From NCBI RefSeq assembly GCF_028748185.1, contig NZ_CP118164.1, forward strand, positions 5,543,814 to 5,607,813: a stretch of 64,000 bases of DNA, written 5' to 3'. Of the stretch, positions 44,758 through 53,785 are shown piece after piece. Every line of letters begins with the position of its first letter. Position 1 is the stretch's first letter. The DNA is from Bremerella sp. P1. Its GTDB lineage: Bacteria; Planctomycetota; Planctomycetia; Pirellulales; Pirellulaceae. The notes under the pieces were generated by a model. That model was not told the DNA's origin and did not search any database. It saw nothing but the letters and a program-made list of their open reading frames with translations. The position numbers and the translations under genes were made by a program.

Positions 44758-45216
44758 TTACTTCGCTTCGGCGACTTCGAAGCCGGCCTTTTCCCATGCT
44801 TTTTCACCGAACAAGGCGGTCAGCTGTTCTTCGCCTTCGAGGCCTTCGGCTTTGCCTTTGCAGTTGTTGCAGCAGAATTTCACGGTAGCGCCGTTGACCG
44901 TCAGTTCGGTCTTCATCGGGCCGCCCGTGAATGGGCAATGTGCCTGCTTGGCTTGCTTGGTGGCGACCAATTGCTGGTTGGCCTTGGCCATGACGGTTTC
45001 GTCTTTGGCATCCAGCTTCTTCGCGAAGCCTTTCGGGCAGTTGTTGCAGCAGAAGAAGACTTTGCCGCCTTTGTAGTCAAGCGACTTATCGGCCTTGGCA
45101 GCGGCCTTTGGGTTCATAATGCACTTGACCCCTTCGAGGTCAATTTCGGCCGCGACGAGGGACACCGTCGCCACAGCAAGAAGAGCGAGTCCGGCTACGA
45201 GAAAACGAGCTTTCAT
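44758..45216 (-). CDS. Exported double CCNNC (YHS/TRASH-like) metal-binding protein
   Basis: A 152-residue protein with a signal peptide (cut about residue 23, after VAA). Two repeated modules follow: C32...C56-C57-N-N-C60 and C94...C115-C116-N-N-C119, each preceded by a short beta strand (GGKVFFCCNNC, GATVKFCCNNC). This resembles YHS/TRASH heavy-metal domains in duplicate. It is likely a periplasmic metal sensor, store or chaperone, metal unknown. The ATG at 45216 begins the signal peptide; an upstream in-frame extension lacks signal character. Flanked by its own terminator. Confidence 0.8.
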   Translation of the reverse strand: MKARFLVAGLALLAVATVSLVAAEIDLEGVKCIMNPKAAAKADKSLDYKGGKVFFCCNNCPKGFAKKLDAKDETVMAKANQQLVATKQAKQAHCPFTGGPMKTELTVNGATVKFCCNNCKGKAEGLEGEEQLTALFGEKAWEKAGFEVAEAK

Positions 45217-45456
45217 CGGAAAGAACCTTTCACAGGAGGGATTAGTTGGCAGATCAGAAATTCGGCGATTCCTGGTATTATCAACATTGCAAATAGGGCG
45301 AGTCAAGAAAAAATGGGGGATTTTGGCGGTTGGGTGATACTATTGTGCTGACAAAAAGTAAGCCGGTTCACGCTCCAGCTTTCGAACGTCACCGCGAAAT
45401 GATAGCGTCGGTAACATCACGGCAAGCGGGAATGCAAATCAGGATTCGAGCGAACG

Positions 45457-46374
45457 ATGCCCAAAAGAACCATGACCCGCTGGAATCCCGTTCAGCTTGA
45501 CTTCGTTGAGGTCGACGGGCTGCCGTCGATATTTCGCCTGCAACGCTTCGCGGCTGGTCCACCGGTGAGCTTCGACGACGAAGACCGGCTCGATCGCATC
45601 ACCGAAGTTGCCCAGCAACTAGTCGATGCCGATACCTCGCTCGACGTCCAAGGCGGCAAAGTCGCCAAGTTAAAACCAGGAGAAGATTGGCCGCCGTTGG
45701 CCTGCACCTTTGCCACGCACTCGCTGGACGCATGGGCCAATCGCATGGTGTTCACCTGCGAGGAGGTTGATCTCACCCTCGCGACCACTATGCACCAGCT
45801 TGGCCAGGCAGGCGACCTGAGCCTGGTGCTGCCTGACACGGTTGGCATTTTCCAAGAGTCTTCCACGCAAACGATCCCCGGACTCTGGCAGCAGCAGATG
45901 AACGTGAAGGTTCTTGATTCGCCGAAAGACGTGTTGGCATTGCTGAAGAAGAGTGACAAGGAACAACGCCAAGGAAGACCTCCCCGGGCGAAGAAACGCT
46001 TCGGAGATCGTCACTGCGAGATCCCTGGCCTTTGGCCGCAGCGAGCCTGTGCGTATTTCATCGAACTGTCAGCCGACGAAAGCCCACTCGATCTGTTCGA
46101 GGCCTTCACGAAGTTTGATCAGGCATGGGGAAAAGTGAACTCGGACGCGGGAAGAGTCGTGGTTTCCAGGACAACCTGGACCTTGGAAACGCCCACGGGC
46201 GATCGCTATGGCGCCGTTAACTGGGCAGGACAAAACGCCCTGGCTATGCTAAAGGACTTTGCCAGCAAGCACGACAAACAGCATGGCTACGTGAGCAACT
46301 TCTCGATGCTGGTTGTTGCGGGTGACACCTCGTATGAAATTCCCGCGTGCCAGCTATCGGAAATGAAAGGATGA
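45457..46374 (+). CDS. Conserved hypothetical protein
   Basis: A 305-residue soluble protein of mixed alpha/beta character, with no signal peptide, membrane segment or motif I recognise. It begins with a Trp/Pro-containing strand (TRWNPVQLDFVEVDG) and has a mid-protein basic segment (KEQRQGRPPRAKKRFGDRH) that may be a loop. It is convergent with the esterase gene downstream (53-nt gap). It is a real gene by length and by the lack of a competing frame; function not assigned. Confidence 0.65.
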   Translation: MPKRTMTRWNPVQLDFVEVDGLPSIFRLQRFAAGPPVSFDDEDRLDRITEVAQQLVDADTSLDVQGGKVAKLKPGEDWPPLACTFATHSLDAWANRMVFTCEEVDLTLATTMHQLGQAGDLSLVLPDTVGIFQESSTQTIPGLWQQQMNVKVLDSPKDVLALLKKSDKEQRQGRPPRAKKRFGDRHCEIPGLWPQRACAYFIELSADESPLDLFEAFTKFDQAWGKVNSDAGRVVVSRTTWTLETPTGDRYGAVNWAGQNALAMLKDFASKHDKQHGYVSNFSMLVVAGDTSYEIPACQLSEMKG

Positions 46375-46427
46375 CGACAGTCGCTCCCGTTCACTGACGC
46401 GTGCCACTGACTTCCTCGACCGCGAAT

Positions 46428-47261
46428 CTAAGTGCCAGCAAGGCCAAGCTGGTTTTTCAGGAATGCCAGCATCAATCCACTGGTCTTCTCATGATACTTA
46501 CCCAGGTTGTGGCTGGTGTCTTCCAGGATGACCACGCGATGCTCAATGTCGAGTTCATCGAATATGGCTTTCAGCGGCTTGAACGCATCGGGACGGTCTT
46601 GATCGCCGTTGATGGTCAGCAGGGAGTATTGGTTCGCTTTCAGCTTGTCGGCGTTTTGCTTAGCGACAGCCAACAGTGGGCTGTCTTCGCCGCTGCCTCG
46701 GAAGGCCAACGCACCACCCCAGCTGCCAGCGGCACAGAAGAGGTCCGGGTGGTTGAGCGATAGGTGCACCGAGCCGGCGCCTCCCATCGAGAACCCGCAG
46801 ACGACGCGCCCCGATGGCTTGGCTTGGGTCGGATAGTCTTGGTCGATCTGGGGAATCAGTTCGTCGACGATCATCTTCTCGGCGTCCCCTCGATAGCCAC
46901 TCATGCCGCCGTTAGGAAACACGCAGATCGCCGCGGGGAACTTGCCACCGCGGATCGCTCCGGCGACTTGCGAGGCGAAGCCTGCGGCGTCGGACCTTTC
47001 GCTCCCGCCGGCACCATGCAGGAAGTAAACCACCGGGTAACGCGTCTCGCCGCTGGTATCCATTTCGGGCGGTGTCCAAACGACGTAACCGACCTCGTGT
47101 CCGAGCGACTTGCTTTCGAGCACTTTGTGCACCAGGCCTGGCATCTTCGGGATGTCGGGGTTCACCCATTTCACCTCGCGACGCGGACGCTGGGCCACCG
47201 CGAAAGAGGTCATGCCAATGGCCAATAACAGGGCGAGCGCCGAGATCGATCGGGCAGTCAT
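46428..47261 (-). CDS. Secreted esterase (alpha/beta hydrolase, D-type esterase family)
   Basis: A 277-residue secreted hydrolase with a signal peptide (hydrophobic to about residue 22, cut after AVA). The oxyanion region FLHGAGGSE, nucleophile GFSMGG (S158) and a late His in DTSHNLGKYH are all present, matching the esterase-D / feruloyl esterase class. Other planctomycete copies carry the same strand order. AGG is about 12 nt before the ATG. Likely cleaves ester-linked groups on polysaccharides; substrate unproven. Confidence 0.85.
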   Translation of the reverse strand: MTARSISALALLLAIGMTSFAVAQRPRREVKWVNPDIPKMPGLVHKVLESKSLGHEVGYVVWTPPEMDTSGETRYPVVYFLHGAGGSERSDAAGFASQVAGAIRGGKFPAAICVFPNGGMSGYRGDAEKMIVDELIPQIDQDYPTQAKPSGRVVCGFSMGGAGSVHLSLNHPDLFCAAGSWGGALAFRGSGEDSPLLAVAKQNADKLKANQYSLLTINGDQDRPDAFKPLKAIFDELDIEHRVVILEDTSHNLGKYHEKTSGLMLAFLKNQLGLAGT

Positions 47262-47542
47262 AGCAGATCACCTAAGTAGGAAGAGCAGGAGGGAAACGAG
47301 GAGGATCCGACACGTTAACTGTTACGAGAAAACGGAACAATCCTGACAAAAAACTTATTCAGGTTCCACCAACGACTATGGGGAATCTTCTAAATCCCAG
47401 CTGAAAACTGTTGGTTTTCGAACGATGGGTACGTTATAAGATTTCCAGCCCTGCGAAGTGTTGCTTCCAACCCTCCGTCGGTCCGGTCCTCCTCGCCTCT
47501 TTTCCAGCCCTTGTCTCTACCTTCACCAACTCAGGAGTCAAC

Positions 47543-49513
47543 GTGAAACCAGTCACTTTGCGTCAGCGGCTTCGATACCAATTCGATACCTTCATCTCTA
47601 AAGGAGGCGGTTCAATCTTCGTGAGCCTGGTGGTCGTCTTCCTGGTGCTGTTTGCCTTACTCGCCGGGCTGCGGGGCCTGAGCATGTTGATCGAACCGTC
47701 TGGCGTTTCGCACGAAACACACGATTCGTTTCTCGGCCAGGTTTACATCATCTTCCTGGAGTTGACCGACCCGGGGAATATGAACCAGGACAAGTTCTCG
47801 TCGCCCCTGATCAAGATATCAGGTGTCTTGGCTGGCCTGGCCGGCGTGATCATTCTGTCGATGCTGATCGCATTCATCACTACGGCGCTCGATCAGAAAC
47901 TGGCCGAACTCCGCAAAGGCTTTTCCCGCGTCATCGAAGACGACCACACGCTGATCCTGGGTTGGAATCATCGCGTGCCGGAGATCCTCCGTGAACTGGT
48001 GATCGCCAACGAAAGCGAAAGTGATGCCTGCGTGGTGATTCTGGCCGATGTCCCTAAGGAAGAGATGGACGACTTCCTCAGTGTGAACGTCACTGATCGC
48101 CGCACGACCCGCATCGTCACCCGTAGCGGTAAACCTTCGGCGAAGCTCAACCTCGAGATGGTTTCGCTGTCGACCAGTAAAAGTGTCGTGGTGCTGGCCT
48201 CGTGCCCGGAAGCGGCCACCGACGCGGAGAAAGCGGCCAGCGATATTCGCACGATCAAAACGATTCTCGGCGTGATGGCCTCGCGCGATGAGAACGAACA
48301 CGAAGAACTGAACATCGTGGCCGAGCTGTTCTTCGAGCGGAGCCGCAACATTGCCGAAGACATCTCGTCCGAGGTTACGGCAATCGACGGGCAAGAGATT
48401 TTGGCCAAGCTGCTAGTGCAGACGAGCCGTTCGCTGGGGCTGAGCGTTGTGTATGCCGAGATGCTGTCGTTCGACGGTTGCGAGCTTTACTTCCACCAGG
48501 CCCCGTGGAACGGTATCACGTTTGGCCAGGTAATGTATCACTTCCCCGATGGCGTACCGATTGGCCTGCGGCATGTCGACGGCACGGTGGTGATCAATCC
48601 TGAAGCCAGCATGGTGCTCGGCGAAGAGGACGACATTCTGATTCTGGCTGAAGACGATTCGACGATCGAGTTTGTCAAAGACGCGGTCGCCAAGCCCAAC
48701 GGGCTGAAGCTGGCCGACGGCAAGAAGAGCGAGCAGACGGTTGAACGCGAACTGCTGATCGGCTGGAACGAGAAGCTGCCGCTGATCGTTCGCGAATATG
48801 CCGACTACGTTCAGCCTGGCTCGCAGATCGATATCATGCTTCGCGAGCCGAACGATGCAATTCAAGAAAAGGTCGTGCAACTGGATGCCGAACTCGAACA
48901 TATGACCGTTCGCCTGATCGAGTCGAACCCGACGGATATTCCTTCGCTGACGGCGCTGCAGCCGTTTCACTACGACAACATCATCATCCTGAGTTCCGGT
49001 GATGTTGAAGCCGACTCGGAAACCTCCGACTCCGAGACGATCGTCATCTTGATTCTGCTGCGGAAGATCTTCTCGGAAGCTGGGGATGGCATCGACACGA
49101 GCAAGACCAAGATCATTACCGAGGTGATGGACTCCGACAATCAGGAGCTGGTCGCCAGGGCAGGGGTGCACGACTTCATCATCTCGAACCGCTTCGTCAG
49201 CACGATCCTGGCCCAGATCAGCGAAGAGGCCAGCATCAAGGCTGTGTATGACGACCTGTTCTCCGAGGATGGTTCCGAGATCTACCTGAAGCCAGCCCGA
49301 CTCTACTTCGATTCGTTCCCGGTGGAAGTCACCTTCGCCGACATGATGGATATCGCCCAGCAGCGCCAGGAAGTATGCATTGGCGTGAAAGTTCAGGCGT
49401 TAGAAAACAACATGAACCAGAACTTCGGCGTGAAGCTGATCCCTGAAAAGAACACGAAGTGGACCTTAAATGCGGAAGACCGCCTGGTGGTGGTTTCGGA
49501 GGATGAGACTTAA
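47543..49513 (+). CDS. CASTOR/POLLUX-type ion channel with two RCK-like domains
   Basis: A 656-residue membrane channel. Two N-terminal membrane helices (about 24-45 and 90-115) flank a pore segment with LELTDPGNM, similar to the ADAGNHA filter region of plant CASTOR/POLLUX. Two cytoplasmic NAD-like RCK domains follow: one begins near 134 (LILGWNHRVPEILREL), the second near 405 (ELLIGWNEKLPLIVRE). GTG at 47543 is the start, since AGGAG lies 5 nt upstream; an ATG at 47411 would add 44 residues with no domain. Bacterial members conduct cations and may be Ca2+- or ligand-gated. Gating is inferred from the family. Confidence 0.88.
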   Translation: MKPVTLRQRLRYQFDTFISKGGGSIFVSLVVVFLVLFALLAGLRGLSMLIEPSGVSHETHDSFLGQVYIIFLELTDPGNMNQDKFSSPLIKISGVLAGLAGVIILSMLIAFITTALDQKLAELRKGFSRVIEDDHTLILGWNHRVPEILRELVIANESESDACVVILADVPKEEMDDFLSVNVTDRRTTRIVTRSGKPSAKLNLEMVSLSTSKSVVVLASCPEAATDAEKAASDIRTIKTILGVMASRDENEHEELNIVAELFFERSRNIAEDISSEVTAIDGQEILAKLLVQTSRSLGLSVVYAEMLSFDGCELYFHQAPWNGITFGQVMYHFPDGVPIGLRHVDGTVVINPEASMVLGEEDDILILAEDDSTIEFVKDAVAKPNGLKLADGKKSEQTVERELLIGWNEKLPLIVREYADYVQPGSQIDIMLREPNDAIQEKVVQLDAELEHMTVRLIESNPTDIPSLTALQPFHYDNIIILSSGDVEADSETSDSETIVILILLRKIFSEAGDGIDTSKTKIITEVMDSDNQELVARAGVHDFIISNRFVSTILAQISEEASIKAVYDDLFSEDGSEIYLKPARLYFDSFPVEVTFADMMDIAQQRQEVCIGVKVQALENNMNQNFGVKLIPEKNTKWTLNAEDRLVVVSEDET

Positions 49514-49582
49514 CGCGAAGCTAGTTGATAGACTGGACTACCTTTGACAATGCTTCGATAGATACCCGAAGGAACCAATTGC

Positions 49583-50059
49583 ATGATGCACCCCGCTACA
49601 ATTCGTCCTGCCACCGAAGGTACTCGTGTTGCCGTCGTGGGCGATCTTTACCGCTACCTGGCCACCGGCGACGAAACGGGCGGGGCGTACGCGACGATGG
49701 ACGCGACCGTTCCGCCTGGCGGTGGTCCACCGCCGCACGTTCATAGCCGGGAAGAAGAGTCGTTCTTCGTACTCGAAGGAGAGATCACGTTTCGTTTGGA
49801 AGACGAAACGATCGTCGCCGGCCCCAACACGTTTGTGAACATCCCCATCGGCGCCCTGCATAGTTTCAAGAACGAAAGCGACCAGCCTGCCCGGATGCTG
49901 CTAACGGTCGCCCCGGCCGGCCTGGAAAAGATGTTCCTGGACGTGGGCAAGGTACTGACCAGCCCCGACGAGCAGCCGCAGCCACCAACGGAAGAAGAGA
50001 TTCGCAAGCTATTGGCAGTGGCGCCCAGCTATGGGGTTGAGATTCGTTTGCCGCATTAG
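49583..50059 (+). CDS. Cupin domain protein
   Basis: A 158-residue single-domain cupin. The conserved metal-binding box is present (PPHVHSREEESFFVLEGE; two His and Glu), with the second box around ALHSFKNES contributing a His. AAGGAA lies 8 nt before the ATG. It is 69 nt downstream of the channel gene and 36 nt upstream of a small membrane protein, so these may form a short transcript. Could be a sugar-binding or oxygenase-like protein; no further assignment. Confidence 0.8.
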   Translation: MMHPATIRPATEGTRVAVVGDLYRYLATGDETGGAYATMDATVPPGGGPPPHVHSREEESFFVLEGEITFRLEDETIVAGPNTFVNIPIGALHSFKNESDQPARMLLTVAPAGLEKMFLDVGKVLTSPDEQPQPPTEEEIRKLLAVAPSYGVEIRLPH

Positions 50060-50095
50060 CTGACGAAATTGGACGAAGTACGTAGACTGAAATGC

Positions 50096-50425
50096 ATGCT
50101 GATTCTGCTACTGATCTTCGTGACCGCGTTGTTCTTCGCGCCAGTGCTTTTGAAGAAGCTGGGCGAATTGGTCGTGGTCGTCATCATGCTGCATTTTCTT
50201 ATCCTGTTCGCGGCTCCGGGAGATGGCGGGCGATGGGGCAGCTTGGCCCTGTTCCTACTGGGATGCTTCGATTGCGGACTCTGGTTGTTTCGGCGTGAAC
50301 TCTCCGTTGTAGTTCGGAGAGATGATGGTAACGGCTTGGTCACAAGATTGGGGATCGTTCTCGCGCCCATTGCGATTGCGTTCGTCACGACGGTCGTGCT
50401 TACCGTCTTTGAGACGCGCCAATAA
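50096..50425 (+). CDS. Small multi-pass membrane protein, hypothetical
   Basis: A 109-residue protein with about four hydrophobic helices (about 1-16, 23-38, 46-62, 82-102) and no recognised motif. The ATG at 50096 is preferred over TTG at 50069, though the Shine-Dalgarno is weak for both. It follows the cupin gene by 36 nt. Function unknown. Confidence 0.55.
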   Translation: MLILLLIFVTALFFAPVLLKKLGELVVVVIMLHFLILFAAPGDGGRWGSLALFLLGCFDCGLWLFRRELSVVVRRDDGNGLVTRLGIVLAPIAIAFVTTVVLTVFETRQ

Positions 50426-50537
50426 GATTCCTACGGGTTTTGCCGTAATTCTTTTGCCAAAATTGGGTATCGCCTGCAGCAAGTCGGTAGGCTGGCAGCA
50501 GGCCAGTCGATTTCCCCCTTACTTTCTTGCGTACAAA

Positions 50538-51038
50538 ATGGTGCTCTTCATGGTGAATCAACGAAGCATGGTGTCTTGTCTGGCGATCGTTTGCCTGGCT
50601 CTTTGCGTCTCATTGGCGGTTGCTCGCGGGCCTAAGAAGCAGGGGGGACAACAGCGTGGTGCCGCCGACGCGAACAATGGCGTTCAACAGGCAGCAGGCG
50701 TGGCGAACGGCAATGCCCAGCGTGGTAACGGGATGGGTGGCAACATGGTGGGGCAGCAGAACATGCCGACCATCGAACAGCTCGCCCAGGCGTTGCTCAC
50801 TCAGTACGACGCCGACGGCAGCAATGCCTTGGATCAAGCAGAGTTGCAGTTGGCCTTGGAAGGCCTGCGGCAGATGATGATGCAACAGCAAGCGGCCGCC
50901 GCGAATGCGCAGCGGCAACAGATGGGCGCCATGATGCAGCAGGATCAAAACGCGATGCCTGCTGTCGGCCGTGGTCCTGGCGGGCCCGCAGGCGGTCGCG
51001 GAGGCCAGGGTGGCCAAGCGGGACGCGGCGGTCGCTAA
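50538..51038 (+). CDS. Secreted Gln/Gly-rich protein with one EF-hand
   Basis: A 166-residue protein with a signal peptide (cut about after AVA). A low-complexity Asn/Gln/Gly region leads to one EF-hand-like loop DADGSNALDQAEL, and a further Gln/Met-rich and GRGG-rich tail follows. The EF-hand looks able to bind Ca2+ (D1, D3, S5, E12 pattern). ATG at 50538 or 50550 is possible; neither has a clear Shine-Dalgarno. Function unknown. Confidence 0.65.
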   Translation: MVLFMVNQRSMVSCLAIVCLALCVSLAVARGPKKQGGQQRGAADANNGVQQAAGVANGNAQRGNGMGGNMVGQQNMPTIEQLAQALLTQYDADGSNALDQAELQLALEGLRQMMMQQQAAAANAQRQQMGAMMQQDQNAMPAVGRGPGGPAGGRGGQGGQAGRGGR

Positions 51039-51056
51039 ATCGCCCAGCGCAAAGAA

Positions 51057-51082
51057 ATAGGCTGGGTTTTGGTCCAGCCTAT
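51057..51082. terminator. Bidirectional terminator between convergent genes
   Basis: Stem TAGGCTGG/CCAGCCTA around GTTTTGGT, with TTTCTTT on the minus side. It lies between the EF-hand protein gene (+) and lipoprotein pair 2 (-). Confidence 0.7.
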
Positions 51083-51105
51083 ATAACATCAAGCGTCGAC
51101 TTCGA

Positions 51106-51507
51106 TTACTTGGTTGTCAGATCGAAGTCGAACTTGTTCTCGCCGGAAGTGACGGTTGCTTTTAGCTCTGACTGCTTGTTGTACTGGGAGGGAACGCGCA
51201 CAACGGTTCCATCGTCGAGCGATTCACCCCCAGCGATGCGAACGATATAGTCGCCCAGGGGAGCCCCGGTCTTGTAGCCTGGATACACCAGGGAGTAACT
51301 CCCGTCTGGCTGGGTGTAGCCGGTGGCGGTCGTTCGATCGGTCGTATCGCCGGTCGGCTCAAAGTTGACTTCGAGACCGGAGATGGGCTTGCCATCCAGC
51401 GTGACGACGCCTTGGACCGGAGCCATCGAGCCGCCGGAGCAACCAACAAGACACGTCAAAATCGTAAGCAGGGCTAGTGTGGAAGCAGTGTGAAACTGCA
51501 GACGCAT
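51106..51507 (-). CDS. Small carboxypeptidase-regulatory-like lipoprotein (pair 2)
   Basis: A 133-residue lipoprotein with lipobox LVGC near residue 23 and one beta-sandwich domain beginning VQGVVTLDGKPISGLEV. AAGGA is 8 nt before the ATG. It lies 99 nt downstream of the DUF1559 gene of pair 2 on the same strand, the same arrangement as pair 1. Confidence 0.85.
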   Translation of the reverse strand: MRLQFHTASTLALLTILTCLVGCSGGSMAPVQGVVTLDGKPISGLEVNFEPTGDTTDRTTATGYTQPDGSYSLVYPGYKTGAPLGDYIVRIAGGESLDDGTVVRVPSQYNKQSELKATVTSGENKFDFDLTTK

Positions 51508-51606
51508 GATCAGGTCCTTGAGATAGGAGCTACCAGAGCGACAACACGCAGGGTTCGTGTTGTCGCTTGGATTGCAAAAAGAATAGAAACAACGATTCAG
51601 ACTGGC

Positions 51607-52521
51607 TTAGAAGGGCGCTTCGAAGGGGGTACCATCGTTGCGGAGGCTAAGCGGCTTCAAGACGTTGTTCTTGTCGGTCGTTTCGGGAACAAAGTGGACC
51701 GAAGCATCCGCGGTGAGCGACATCACGCCACCAGGGTGCAGGCTTGACCAGCCTTTGCCGGCATTCTGTGGCTGACCGGCGGCGGCATAGTCGAAGTTCA
51801 TCGTAAACGCCGCGCGGAAGACCGTACGAAGTGTCGACTCATTGCCAAAGCTGTCGTTCTTACCAGCCCCGAGCCAGGTTGCGGCCCGTCCCTTGGGGTA
51901 CTCACGCTCGGCGACGAGCAGCGTGTTGCTGGTCCCGTCGGTAATGTCCGAGAAGTTGAGGAAGCTGTTGCCCCACAGCAGACCGCCGGCATCGAGGTTC
52001 TTAACAGGATAGTTGGGCGTGTTGCTCCAGCCAGCACAGCCGACGTAGTTAGCCACGGCAACGTCAAAATGATCGGTGCCGCTGAACTTCTGACTTTGGG
52101 CAAGTTCGGGGGCAGCGTCCGAAGGACAGATGTAGGCCTCGATTCGCTGTTGCAGCAAGGCCTTATCCGCGGCTGTGGCACTGCTGTTGTAGCGGTTGTA
52201 CAGCGGTGTGTTGCCTGGGTCGAGTTGATCGTAAAAGTTCTGCTGTTCGATGAAGGGGAGAATGGCCACGGCCCAGCCGTAATTGCACTTGCCATTTCCA
52301 CCGCGATAAAGCCAACCGGCTGGCATGGCGCCATAGGTATCGTGGTAGTTGTGCAGTGCCAGGCCAATCTGCTTCATGTTGTTGCTGCACTGCATCCGGC
52401 GAGCGGCCTCTCGGGCTTGCTGGACGGCTGGCAGTAACAAGGCAATCAGAACGCCGATAATCGCGATGACCACCAGCAACTCGACAAGGGTAAAACCTCG
52501 GTTCATAAACTTCGCGCGCAT
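51607..52521 (-). CDS. DUF1559 prepilin-type protein (pair 2)
   Basis: A 304-residue DUF1559 protein with the prepilin helix ([19 protein letters not shown]) and [18 protein letters not shown]. The C-terminus has HPGGVMSLTADASVHF, the family marker. It starts at ATG 52521 (GGAA 6 nt upstream); a second Met at residue 6 is closer to the usual leader length. Probable co-transcription with the lipoprotein downstream. Confidence 0.93.
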   Translation of the reverse strand: MRAKFMNRGFTLVELLVVIAIIGVLIALLLPAVQQAREAARRMQCSNNMKQIGLALHNYHDTYGAMPAGWLYRGGNGKCNYGWAVAILPFIEQQNFYDQLDPGNTPLYNRYNSSATAADKALLQQRIEAYICPSDAAPELAQSQKFSGTDHFDVAVANYVGCAGWSNTPNYPVKNLDAGGLLWGNSFLNFSDITDGTSNTLLVAEREYPKGRAATWLGAGKNDSFGNESTLRTVFRAAFTMNFDYAAAGQPQNAGKGWSSLHPGGVMSLTADASVHFVPETTDKNNVLKPLSLRNDGTPFEAPF

Positions 52522-53115
52522 AGTGTTTCCAACGAAAGAGTAGAACGGAAAAGAAAAGAAAACTCAAAATCACTGACTTTTAGGCTAACAATGGCCTTGG
52601 AGACAGTCAACGGACGTTTTCACGCGAAATCATGCTGCAAGGGAAAAGAAAATGCCCGTAACTATGCACGAGTGGCAATGTGGTGCGTAAAAAAACTCAT
52701 GAGTACGTCAAATACTACTCAGTGGGGGATTCGTCGTTAGCCTCGCTCGCTACAGAACTTGGGCCGATAGCGAACTCGAAAGCACTTGGTGCTGATGCTC
52801 AACGGGCTGATCGGCCAGATTTATGTGTCATTTTCCGCAAAAAATATGGCAGCTCGTTACTAAATAATCGTTAGGGAACTCACGGCTATTGAGTATGATC
52901 GCCTGCCGGTGGGTGCCGCGTCATGGCACAAAGAAGTACCATGACCCCTGTTTCCTGTTGTCGAAGTCGCAGGTTCTTGGGACTGCGTTAGGTGATCTCG
53001 CAGGCTGTCCCCTCGATAGCGCACTCGAGTTACCTGGCAAACGTGCTTGTAGAAACGGAGATCCGTTGCTTCTTGACGAAGGTGAGCTGTAGCCTCGTAC
53101 GATCCGGAGTGGTAA
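52522..53115. other. Gene-free region upstream of DUF1559 pair 2
   Basis: No convincing gene on either strand; two short open frames of about 65 codons look like chance. The most notable structure is an inverted repeat, GTCATGG (52920-52926) with CCATGAC (52939-52945), next to a competing pair GTGCC/GGCAC. The promoter of the DUF1559 gene must lie at its left side. The region could be a decayed gene, but I find no homology mark. Confidence 0.5.
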
Positions 53116-53721
53116 TCATTCCGTGGTGTTGTCTTCGCTTGGTACCTGCTGGCTCCAGTTCATGACGGCTTCGATGAACTGATCGCGGTCGGTATCGGTC
53201 GAGAATGCGTGCCGGGGGACGACGACGGCGACGTCGGCCTGGATGAACACGTGCGTTTCCGTTACGTGGACGCAATTCACAACGTTCCATTTTCTGGTGG
53301 TGGAACCCTGTGGACTCTCGATCGTGAAGCCATCCATGGAGGCCGTCAGTGTTCGGTGTCCGAGGAAATCCTTGTCCTTCTCGCTGAGGCCGTCCCTCGA
53401 GAGTCTCTTAATCAGCTTCTTACCGAACTCGCTACGTTTGCTTCTAAAAACGACGAACGTCACCACGACGCCGCCAATCGCGCCGTAGAAATAGAGCCAG
53501 TACAGCATCGGGTCCCATGTGAGGCCAGCGGCCCAAACGATAAGACGGAAGACACCTACGACGGCGAGCCCGATGATCGCACCGAGAATGAGAACGAACA
53601 GGTTGAAAACCCGGGAGTGCTGCATCAGTCGGGCAACGAAGTTCGCGTGCCAGAAATTCTTCCAGGCAGTTACGTCTTCGGAGGTCAATTCATAATTCAG
53701 TTCAAACGTCGATGGCGTCAT
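53116..53721 (-). CDS. YcxB-like membrane protein
   Basis: A 201-residue protein with two adjacent membrane helices near residues 40-60 and 70-95, then a C-terminal beta-rich domain (LTASMDGFTIESPQGSTTRKW) of the YcxB/PH-like type. This order (helix pair, then beta domain) is characteristic. ATG 53721 is used; a GTG 9 nt upstream is an alternative. It is also on the minus strand, 64 nt upstream of the start of a lipoprotein-like gene. Function unknown. Confidence 0.7.
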   Translation of the reverse strand: MTPSTFELNYELTSEDVTAWKNFWHANFVARLMQHSRVFNLFVLILGAIIGLAVVGVFRLIVWAAGLTWDPMLYWLYFYGAIGGVVVTFVVFRSKRSEFGKKLIKRLSRDGLSEKDKDFLGHRTLTASMDGFTIESPQGSTTRKWNVVNCVHVTETHVFIQADVAVVVPRHAFSTDTDRDQFIEAVMNWSQQVPSEDNTTE

Positions 53722-53785
53722 CTTGGGCACTTTCTACGATTTGATGACCGGACAGCGAACTGGCTATTCAAAGAGTGGCTCCGTG

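Noticed and set aside
47411-47542. The upstream extension of the channel gene from the ATG at 47411
   Set aside because: There is no good ribosome binding site and the added 44 residues have no domain; GTG 47543 has AGGAG 5 nt upstream.
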